The notes beneath the pieces were generated by a model. That model was not told the origin of the DNA. It saw only the letters and a program-made list of their open reading frames with translations, and made no database searches. Positions 1-5,039 of a DNA stretch of 6,211 nucleotides are shown piece by piece (the first letter of the stretch is position 1; every line of letters starts with the position of its first letter). The DNA lies in contig JAFNRY010000146.1 of the NCBI GenBank assembly GCA_017385345.1, positions 1-6,211 of the forward strand, in the 5' to 3' direction. Position numbers and translations under genes: made by a program. Source of the stretch: Kiritimatiellia bacterium. Its GTDB lineage: Bacteria > Verrucomicrobiota > Kiritimatiellia > RFP12 > UBA1067.

Positions 1-42
1 GAAGTCGTTTATGACGGCGGCTTTTTTCTGCTTGTTGTGCAT
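1..42 (-). CDS. N-terminal fragment of a probable pyridoxal/pyridoxamine kinase (partial, cut by left edge)
   Basis: An ATG at 42-40 opens a frame that runs off the left edge after 14 codons, reading MHNKQKKAAVINDF. The stretch KKAAVINDF resembles the first beta strand of PdxY/PdxK-type pyridoxal (pyridoxamine) kinases, which commonly start with a short basic leader, then a V-A-(A/V)-I-(N/H)-D-(F/L/I) strand, then S-G-F-G-R. Such enzymes phosphorylate vitamin B6 vitamers with ATP in the cytosol to supply pyridoxal phosphate. The start lies 13 bases after the stop of the upstream acyltransferase, with a weak AGG-containing ribosome site (CCAGGCG), so it looks like the next gene of the same run. 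The call rests on only 14 residues. The presence of a coding start is fairly convincing, but the family name is tentative. Confidence 0.5.
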   Translation of the reverse strand, partial: MHNKQKKAAVINDF

Positions 43-55
43 TTTCGCGCCTGGG

Positions 56-688
56 TCAGTCGAGAGGGGCCGCCGGATTGCCGAGGACGCGCCCGCCCGG
101 CGGCACGTCCGTGAACACTGCGGAGAGCGCGCCGACGACGGCGCCGTCGCCGAGCTTCCTCCGCGGCGTGACTACGCTTCCCGGGTATATGGCGACGCGC
201 TCGCCGGCCGTCACGTTCCCGCCTATGGAGCACTGGGCGTATATGTGGCAGTAGTCGCCGAAACGAGTGTCGTGACCGATGGACGAATTGTGGAATACGC
301 ATACGTGGCGTCCGAGCGACACGTCCGCCGTTATCGATACGCCGGGCGCTATGAACGAACCTTCGCCTATTTCCACGTTCGGCCCTATGCGGGCGCTTTC
401 GTGCACTACCGGCATGAAGCGCGCCCCTCTCGCCGCCAGCGACTCCGCGCATTTGCGCCTCGCGTCCACGTTCCCAAGTGCTACGACGAACACGTCGTCC
501 GCCCGCGGTTCGAAGCTGTCGATCCCGGCCAGAACCGGCGGATAGCCGTCGAATGCGGCGAGCGCGTCCGGCCGGTCGTCGAGGAACCCCCCTATGGCGA
601 AAGCCTCTCCGTATCCGCGCGCTTCAAGCGCGGCGCCGTACAATTCGCGCCCGAACCCGCCGGCGCCGGCTATCAGAAGCCGCTTCAT
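56..688 (-). CDS. NeuD/PglD-like sugar O- or N-acyltransferase (left-handed beta-helix)
   Basis: This 210-residue protein has the two-part layout of the NeuD/PglD family. It has an N-terminal Rossmann-like domain with a glycine-rich nucleotide-sugar loop (GAGGFGRE, residues 8-14), then from about residue 96 a run of hexapeptide repeats forming a left-handed beta-helix. The expected catalytic histidine is in S-I-G-H-D (His139), and the helix closes with G-N-P-A (203-206), a usual acetyl-CoA-site ending. Known members acetylate amino sugars or sialic-type sugars for glycans and capsules, using acetyl-CoA in the cytosol. The acceptor here is unknown. A longer frame begins at 811, but I chose the ATG at 688: it is followed directly by the conserved strand MKRLLIAGAGG, has a GGAGG 8 bases upstream, and overlaps the ACP-like gene by ATGA, which suggests translational coupling. 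The length matches the family. With an ACP-like partner next door, an acyl-ACP donor is possible but unproven. Confidence 0.85.
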   Translation of the reverse strand: MKRLLIAGAGGFGRELYGAALEARGYGEAFAIGGFLDDRPDALAAFDGYPPVLAGIDSFEPRADDVFVVALGNVDARRKCAESLAARGARFMPVVHESARIGPNVEIGEGSFIAPGVSITADVSLGRHVCVFHNSSIGHDTRFGDYCHIYAQCSIGGNVTAGERVAIYPGSVVTPRRKLGDGAVVGALSAVFTDVPPGGRVLGNPAAPLD

Positions 689-909
689 CCCAGAATCCTC
701 CGGGCGAGCTCCCCGGCGGAGGCGAATCCCCCTATCTCGGACAGCGCGAGTTCCTTGCCGAACCTGCGGGCGACGGACACCTTTATCATGAACGCGGCGA
801 GCGACCCCCACAGCGGCAGCCGCCGGTAGTCGTCGCCGCTTTCTATCGCGTCCGCCTCCAGCGCGTCCGCCACTATCGAGTATATTTCCTTTTCTTCCGT
901 CTGTGCCAT
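685..909 (-). CDS. Acyl-carrier-protein-like protein with atypical W-G-S-L site
   Basis: This is a 74-residue protein of ACP size. An N-terminal helix (KEIYSIVADALEAD) is followed by an acidic loop, then L-P-L-W-G-S-L. Ser36 sits where the phosphopantetheine arm is attached in ACPs, at the start of the second helix (LAAFMIKVSVARRFGKEL). The end, A-S-A-G-E-L-A-R-R-I-L, matches the usual T-V-G-D-L-A-x-x-I ACP tail. Two things are unusual: the Asp of the D-S-L motif is Gly, and the second helix is basic (K43, R48, R49, K52) where canonical ACPs are strongly acidic. If modified, the protein would carry an acyl or aminoacyl group as a thioester in the cytosol, perhaps for the acyltransferase that it overlaps by ATGA. 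A ribosome site (AGAAAGG, 8 bases before the ATG) supports the start. The gene follows the NadE-like gene by 46 bases. It could instead be a carrier that is no longer modified. Confidence 0.65.
   Translation of the reverse strand: MAQTEEKEIYSIVADALEADAIESGDDYRRLPLWGSLAAFMIKVSVARRFGKELALSEIGGFASAGELARRILG
697..701 (-). promoter_or_regulatory. Shine-Dalgarno (GGAGG) that fixes the start of the NeuD-like gene
   Basis: GGAGG lies inside the last codons of the ACP-like gene, 8 bases before the ATG at 688. It supports that start over the in-frame ATG at 811, which would add 41 arginine-rich residues that are only the ACP gene read in another frame. Confidence 0.7.
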
Positions 910-955
910 GTCGGCGACCTTTCTGCCGCGTTTTCCCCGCGCCGGCGCCTGCCTT

Positions 956-1960
956 TCAGAGCCGGACGAATCCGAGGTCGGACGGTATCCACCAGCCGTG
1001 CGGCGACAGTTCGAAGTCGAATACCTTCACGCCGTCGCACTGGCAGTTGCGCTTGTACGCCTGCGTGAAGAACCGCCGCATGAAGATTGCGAGCGTCGAT
1101 TCGATTTCTTTTTTGCCGAATCTGCCGCCGAAATGTTTTTCCGCCGCCTTCGCCAGGTCCCTGGACCCCATTTCGTTCATTATGAAGTTCCACAGGAAGA
1201 AGTCGTGCAGCTCGTACGGGCCGATGGTGTTTTCCGTCTTCTGGCCTTTGACGAGCTCCGGCGACACGGGCGTGTCGATTATGTCGAGAAGCGCCTTCGC
1301 GGCGGCGGAGCCTTCATGCCGCCCCGCCCACCATGCGCACACTTTCCGCACCACGGTCTTCGGGACGTTGTTGTTTACCGAGAACATGGCCATGTGGTCG
1401 CCGTTGAAGGTGCACCATCCGAGAGCGATTTCCGAAAGGTCGCCCGTGCCGACGACGATGCCGCCGGTCATGTTGGCCTTGTCCATGAGCACGAGCGTCC
1501 TCATGCGGGCCTGAGCGTTTTCGAAGACGGTGTCCGGCGTTTTCCCGTCGTGGCCGATATCCTTAAAATGGCGTCTGCACGCCGGTCTTATGTCTATCGT
1601 TTCGAGCGCGACCCCGAGATCTTCGCAAAGCGCGGCGGCGTTGCCTTTCGTGCGTCCGGTCGTGCCGAAGCCCGGCATGGAGAAGGCGTGGATATTTTTT
1701 CTCGGTAGTCCGAGCCTGTCGAAGGCCTCTGCAGCGACGAGAAGAGCGAGGGCGCTGTCCAGCCCGCCGCTTACGCCTATGACGGCGTCGCGCGTCTTGA
1801 TGGCGGAAAGCCGCCGCGCGAGCCCCGCGGCCTGTTTGGCGAACACGTCTCCCGGGCGGCAAGGGAACGGTTCGACCGGTCCCTTCTTCGCCGGCCTGCC
1901 GAGAAAGGCGCGGTGGTTCGCGAGGGAACCGTACCGTTCGGCTGTCTTGCTGTTTTTCAT
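956..1960 (-). CDS. NAD+ synthetase-type ATP pyrophosphatase domain without the glutaminase (nitrilase) half
   Basis: This 334-residue protein matches the C-terminal synthetase domain of glutamine-dependent NAD+ synthetases (the Mycobacterium-type NadE). It has the PP-loop S-G-G-L-D-S (64-69), the M-P-G-F-G-T-T-G-R-T-K segment (95-105), D-I-G-H-D (134-138), V-G-T-G-D-L-S-E-I-A-L-G-W-C-T (170-184), N-N-N-V-P-K-T (196-202), I-G-P-Y-E-L-H-D-F-F-L (246-256), and a C-terminal L-S-P-x-G-x-W-x-x-P-S-D. The normal reaction adenylates deamido-NAD with ATP and amidates it with ammonia in the cytosol. In this subtype the ammonia usually comes from an N-terminal nitrilase domain of about 300 residues, which is absent. 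The frame does stay open to 2482, but that part is the TetR gene read in another frame. Residues 1-40 resemble the linker that normally precedes the domain. I chose the ATG at 1960, the first in frame after the TetR stop (26-base gap). It has no clear ribosome site. It may use free ammonia, a separate glutaminase, or another substrate. Confidence 0.85.
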   Translation of the reverse strand: MKNSKTAERYGSLANHRAFLGRPAKKGPVEPFPCRPGDVFAKQAAGLARRLSAIKTRDAVIGVSGGLDSALALLVAAEAFDRLGLPRKNIHAFSMPGFGTTGRTKGNAAALCEDLGVALETIDIRPACRRHFKDIGHDGKTPDTVFENAQARMRTLVLMDKANMTGGIVVGTGDLSEIALGWCTFNGDHMAMFSVNNNVPKTVVRKVCAWWAGRHEGSAAAKALLDIIDTPVSPELVKGQKTENTIGPYELHDFFLWNFIMNEMGSRDLAKAAEKHFGGRFGKKEIESTLAIFMRRFFTQAYKRNCQCDGVKVFDFELSPHGWWIPSDLGFVRL

Positions 1961-1986
1961 CGTTTTCAAGGTCGCGGCGGCGCGCG

Positions 1987-2595
1987 TCAGCGCGGGAGAT
2001 GCGGCGAGCGCAGCACGGATAGTATCATGTTCGTCCTGTCGATGGCTTCCGTCAGGTCGGCGCCGCCGGTCGTCGTTATGCGCATGCCCGTCGCTTCGAA
2101 CTGCGTCCACAGCAGGGCGATCGCGCGGTTCGAGTCCAGGTCCTTCGGATATTCGCCGCGGGCCTTGGCCTCCACTATCAGCGAATGCATTATCCGCCTC
2201 AGCCCGATGGTGTGGCGCTTGATGTAGGCGACGGGGATTTCCGCCGTGCGGCGCAGGCGCGCCAGATAGTCCGATATCACGCAGACGAAGTCGTAGTAGT
2301 CGAAGAGGATGGAGTGCACCGTCACGCATATCTGGCGCAGCTTCACGTCCGCCGGCCGCCGCGAATGGACGATTTCCGCGTACTTGGCTTCGATGCGCGA
2401 AGTCGCTTCGTCGATGGCTTCGTTGAATATCGCCCGCTTGTCTTTGAAATAGGTGTAGAGCGTCGTACGGGAAATTTCGCACGCCTGCGCTATCATGCCG
2501 AAGTTCACTGCCGCGTAGCCCTTCATGCCGAAGAGCCGCAGGCTCTCCGTCACGATCTCGCGCCGCCGCCGCGCATGGTCCACTTTTCTACGCAT
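1987..2595 (-). CDS. TetR/AcrR-family transcriptional regulator
   Basis: This 202-residue protein has the standard length and layout of TetR-family regulators. A basic N-terminus (MRRKVDHARRRREIV) leads into a three-helix DNA-binding domain at about residues 10-56, with the family pattern L-F-G-x-K-G-Y-x-A-V-x-F-x-x-I-A, then the recognition helix I-S-R-T-T-L-Y-T-Y-F-K-D-K (41-53). The rest is a mostly helical ligand and dimer domain that is not conserved and gives no clue to the effector. These proteins are usually dimeric repressors released by a small molecule. The gene lies 27 bases after the esterase stop and 26 bases before the NadE-like start. The ATG at 2595 has no purine-rich ribosome site, but a TATAAT ends 6 bases before it, so the message may be leaderless. 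I see no convincing palindromic operator in the short gap. The targets are probably its neighbours, but that is inference. Confidence 0.9.
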   Translation of the reverse strand: MRRKVDHARRRREIVTESLRLFGMKGYAAVNFGMIAQACEISRTTLYTYFKDKRAIFNEAIDEATSRIEAKYAEIVHSRRPADVKLRQICVTVHSILFDYYDFVCVISDYLARLRRTAEIPVAYIKRHTIGLRRIMHSLIVEAKARGEYPKDLDSNRAIALLWTQFEATGMRITTTGGADLTEAIDRTNMILSVLRSPHLPR

Positions 2596-2601
2596 GTCGT
2601 G

Positions 2602-2607
2602 ATTATA
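2602..2607 (-). promoter_or_regulatory. Consensus -10 box (TATAAT) directly before the TetR gene
   Basis: A perfect TATAAT lies in the 27-base gap between the esterase stop and the TetR start, the only AT-rich patch of its kind in GC-rich surroundings. Six bases separate it from the ATG, so transcription beginning about 7 bases downstream would start at or next to the start codon. No good -35 box lies at 16-18 bases: the position holds ACAAAT, inside the esterase stop region. It may therefore be an activator-dependent or weak promoter, or a chance match. Confidence 0.4.
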
Positions 2608-2622
2608 CCATTTCGCGGCCCG

Positions 2623-4347
2623 CTATTTGTTGAAACCTTTGGCGGACATGAACTCCCATATCCTGTCCATCCACGTGTAGCTTCCCGTCCCGGGGGAGGC
2701 GCTGCGCTGGAAGCCGTGGTCTCTCAGGGCGAGCGTGTGGAGTTCGCCTTGCACCCCCATGCGGCGCAGCTGCTCCCACGTCTTGACCGAGTTCATCGCG
2801 GCCCATTTGTCGGCGTCGCCGTGGATGAAGAGCACCGGCGGCGTATCCGGGTCGAACGCGAACTCCGGCGCGAGGCGCGCTTCGTCGGAGTTTCCGCCGG
2901 TCGTGTTGTATCCGTCGATGCCGTCCGTCAGCGCGTATGCGGGATAGATCGCCACGGCGAGCTGCACTTTCGCGGAGATGCCGTCCGTCTTGTCTATCGG
3001 AAGGTAGGATTTAGAACGCGAATTGAGCGCGCCCATGAGGGCGAGGTGGCCGCCCGCCGAGGAGCCCATGATGGCGATGCGGTCCGGGTCGAGGCCGCGC
3101 GACGGCGCTTCGCGTCTGGCGATCCTGATCGTCCGCTGGAGATCTTGCCACGCCGAGAGATGCTTGGCGAGGCCTTCCGGCCGGGGCGTCCTGTAGCGCA
3201 AGGTGGCGACGGCCATTCCCTTTTCGTTGAGATAGCGCCTCGCCGGCGCGACTTCGAACCATTCCGGACTGTTGGCGTTGTAGGCGCCGCCGGAAAAGAT
3301 TATCGCGAAGGCCTTCGTTTTCTGTTCCTTCGGCATGTGCCACTGGATGTACGGCTTGCACTGGTTCGCGCGGAAGTCCGGCGTCTTTCCTTCCGGCCAG
3401 ATGTCCGTCCGCGGAGCGTCGCCGGCGCGCGCGAAATCGTCGGGCAGGCGCTTCATGATGTTGGTTTCCTTCTCGAGCGGCAAAAAGCCGGTCTGGCGCA
3501 GGAACTCGACCGCGCGGTCGAAACCGAACACTCCGTGCCCCTTGTCTGGGTAGATGTGCACTTCTGCCGGGATCTTCATTTCGCGGAGGCGCCGGTAGAT
3601 GCGGGTGGAGGCGAGCGGCGAATACGGATCTTTGCCGCCGTGCATCATGCACACCGGGCATGTTTTCGCGTCGAACTTGAAAACGCCGTCGAGCGCGACG
3701 TCCGGCGAATCGCCTTCGCGCGTGTTTGGATGGCCGAGGCCGTCGGTGAGCGCGTAGGCCGCGGCGAAGGGGCAGGCGAAGTTTATGTGGCACGGCAGCG
3801 CGTCGGTTCCGTCAACCGGCGCGTATGCCGGCGTCTGCGAGCTCGTCGCGAGCAGAAGCGCGAGATGGGAGCCGGCGGACATCGAGAACGTTCCTATCTT
3901 CTCCGGGTCGAATCCGCGTTTTGCGGCGTCGGCGCGGACGAGCCGCACCGCCCGTTGCCCGTCCTCCCACGCCGTTTTGTATATCGGCAGGCCCTTCGGC
4001 CTCGGCGTGCGGTACACCAGGTTGGCGCACACCGCGCCCATGGCGGTCAGTTTCTTTTTCCAGGCGGCGACGTGCGAGACGTCGCACGTGCATTCGTACG
4101 ATCCGCCGGAAATCAGGATCGCGCAAAGGCCGTTGCGCTCTACGCCGGGTTCGGGTTCGAACCATTCTATGTACGGCGCCCTCCACTCGTCCGGATTGAA
4201 TCCCTTTGCCAGCGAGACGTCCGTCATGGCCGCGTACTGGTGCGGCTGCGCGTCCGGCATTTTGCCTTCGGGCCACAGATATGCTTTTTCGCCGGCCACG
4301 GCGGCGGCGGCGAATGCGGCCGCGATTGAAAGAATTATGCTTTTCAT
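2623..4347 (-). CDS. Secreted tandem alpha/beta-hydrolase (two BD-FAE/acetylesterase-like domains in one chain)
   Basis: The 574-residue product starts with a signal peptide (MKSIILSIAAAFAAAAVAG, cleavage near residue 19), so it probably acts in the periplasm or outside the cell. Two homologous alpha/beta-hydrolase domains follow, at about 20-290 and 312-574. They share W-P-E-G-K-x-P-D, P-Y-I-x-W, S-G-G-x-Y, Y-R-T-P-R-P-x-G-L and Y-A-L-T-D-G in the same order. Likely triads are Ser157 (S-M-S-A-G), Asp240 and His271 in domain 1, and Ser430 (G-S-S-A-G), Asp511 or Asp513, and His544 in domain 2. The set resembles BD-FAE and acetylxylan-esterase-like enzymes that remove acetyl or feruloyl groups from plant polysaccharides. 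The exact substrate is not visible. I chose the ATG at 4347 because it begins the signal peptide and has GGGAG four bases upstream. The frame is open further upstream only as a shadow of the HAD gene. An internal ATG lies between the domains. Confidence 0.85.
   Translation of the reverse strand: MKSIILSIAAAFAAAAVAGEKAYLWPEGKMPDAQPHQYAAMTDVSLAKGFNPDEWRAPYIEWFEPEPGVERNGLCAILISGGSYECTCDVSHVAAWKKKLTAMGAVCANLVYRTPRPKGLPIYKTAWEDGQRAVRLVRADAAKRGFDPEKIGTFSMSAGSHLALLLATSSQTPAYAPVDGTDALPCHINFACPFAAAYALTDGLGHPNTREGDSPDVALDGVFKFDAKTCPVCMMHGGKDPYSPLASTRIYRRLREMKIPAEVHIYPDKGHGVFGFDRAVEFLRQTGFLPLEKETNIMKRLPDDFARAGDAPRTDIWPEGKTPDFRANQCKPYIQWHMPKEQKTKAFAIIFSGGAYNANSPEWFEVAPARRYLNEKGMAVATLRYRTPRPEGLAKHLSAWQDLQRTIRIARREAPSRGLDPDRIAIMGSSAGGHLALMGALNSRSKSYLPIDKTDGISAKVQLAVAIYPAYALTDGIDGYNTTGGNSDEARLAPEFAFDPDTPPVLFIHGDADKWAAMNSVKTWEQLRRMGVQGELHTLALRDHGFQRSASPGTGSYTWMDRIWEFMSAKGFNK
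3454..3471 (-). other. Possible internal translation start between the two esterase domains
   Basis: In the linker, at residue 298 of the esterase, an ATG (3456-3454) is followed by AAGCGC and preceded by AAGGA with a 10-base gap. Translation from here would give a 277-residue single-domain hydrolase without a signal peptide. The arrangement may be a leftover of two adjacent genes that fused, or a working second start. It could also be chance. Confidence 0.3.
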
Positions 4348-4375
4348 GCGTCTCCCGTACGGCGTCTCCCGTATG
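4348..4375 (-). repeat. 14-bp tandem duplication carrying two Shine-Dalgarno copies in the esterase leader
   Basis: On the plus strand, GCGTCTCCCGTACG (4348-4361) is followed at once by GCGTCTCCCGTATG (4362-4375), a 13/14 match. Read on the coding strand, each copy contains CGGGAGACGC. The copy next to the ATG places GGGAG four bases upstream, and the other repeats it 14 bases further away. The unit lies in the 50-base gap after the HAD gene. It may offer a standby ribosome site or be a slippage product. Confidence 0.75.
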
Positions 4376-4397
4376 CGTTGCTTCCCCGCCGGCCCGG

Positions 4398-5039
4398 TCA
4401 CTTGAGGTGTTCGAGCAGCTGGTCGAACCGTTCGATTCTGACGGTGTACGGCCGGCCGCCTTCCTTCAGCCGGCCGAAGCCGAAGGCGCAATAGGCGCTT
4501 TTGACGCCCGCGTTCGCCGCGCATTCGACGTCCGTCCAGCTGTCGCCGGCCATCCAGTCGTCCGGGCCGGGCTCGTGGCCGAGAAGGGCGGCGCACTGTC
4601 TGAGAGGCAGCGCGGAAGGTTTCATCTCCGCGCAGTCGCCCCCCGCGACGATGGCGTCGCCGAAGTATTCCCGCAGGCCGAGCCTGTCGAGGATCGCCCG
4701 CGTCGCGAAGCCCGGCTTGGCGGTGTTCACTCCGAGCTTCCAGCCTCTGCGCCGCAGTTCGGAGAGCGTCTCCGCGACGCCGGGGTACGGCGCGACCGTC
4801 TCCATCATGTGCTCTCCGTAGTGCGACATGAAAACCTCGAGCATCCTCTCTTCGTCGCCGGCCATTTCGGGGATCGAATCGACGAGGAGCCGCCTCGCGC
4901 CGAGCCCGACGTGGCGGAGGATTTCCGCGTTTTCCAGCTCGCCGAGGCCGAGTTCGCGCCGCGTGTGGTTTACCGTCGCGCACAGATCGCCGCTCGAATC
5001 GACGAGCGTGCCGTCCATGTCGAAGAACGCCGCTTTCAT
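4398..5039 (-). CDS. HAD-superfamily phosphatase, phosphoglycolate-phosphatase (Gph)-like
   Basis: All four HAD motifs are present in this 213-residue cytosolic protein. Motif I is D-M-D-G-T-L-V-D-S with nucleophile Asp7 and acid/base Asp9. Motif II is around N-T-A-K-P (105-109, Thr106). Motif III is Lys140 in E-M-K-P. Motif IV is G-D-S-W-T-D (165-170), with Asp166 and Asp170 binding magnesium. A helical cap lies at about residues 15-85, as in subfamily IA enzymes such as phosphoglycolate phosphatase and beta-phosphoglucomutase. The family hydrolyses small phosphate esters, and the substrate cannot be read from sequence. The ATG at 5039 overlaps the TGA of the phosphodiesterase gene (ATGA), with a full AGGAGG ten bases upstream, so translation is probably coupled. 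One possibility is that it takes phosphorylated products released by the neighbouring enzyme. It ends 50 bases before the esterase. Confidence 0.85.
   Translation of the reverse strand: MKAAFFDMDGTLVDSSGDLCATVNHTRRELGLGELENAEILRHVGLGARRLLVDSIPEMAGDEERMLEVFMSHYGEHMMETVAPYPGVAETLSELRRRGWKLGVNTAKPGFATRAILDRLGLREYFGDAIVAGGDCAEMKPSALPLRQCAALLGHEPGPDDWMAGDSWTDVECAANAGVKSAYCAFGFGRLKEGGRPYTVRIERFDQLLEHLK

Noticed and set aside
9..452. A 147-codon minus-strand frame near the left edge
   Set aside because: It is arginine-rich low-complexity sequence in a shifted frame across the hexapeptide-repeat region of the acyltransferase.
689..811. A 41-codon N-terminal extension of the NeuD-like protein
   Set aside because: It overlaps the ACP-like gene, is arginine-rich, and precedes an obvious family start with a good ribosome site at 688.
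910..955. GC-rich self-complementary bases (GGCGCC, GCCGGC, CGCG) between the NadE-like and ACP-like genes as a terminator or regulatory hairpin
   Set aside because: The best stem I can draw is only about four pairs with no T-run after it, and short palindromes are common at this GC content.
1961..2482. An N-terminal extension of the NadE-like frame (174 codons) that might hold the missing nitrilase domain
   Set aside because: The translation shows no nitrilase Glu-Lys-Cys motifs. The segment is the TetR gene in a shifted frame, and the TetR reading is strongly supported.
2185..4329. A 714-codon open frame on the plus strand opposite the esterase and TetR genes
   Set aside because: Its product is rich in Arg, Val, His and Glu without recognisable motifs, and it lies antisense to two clear genes. 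Long antisense frames are expected in GC-rich coding DNA.
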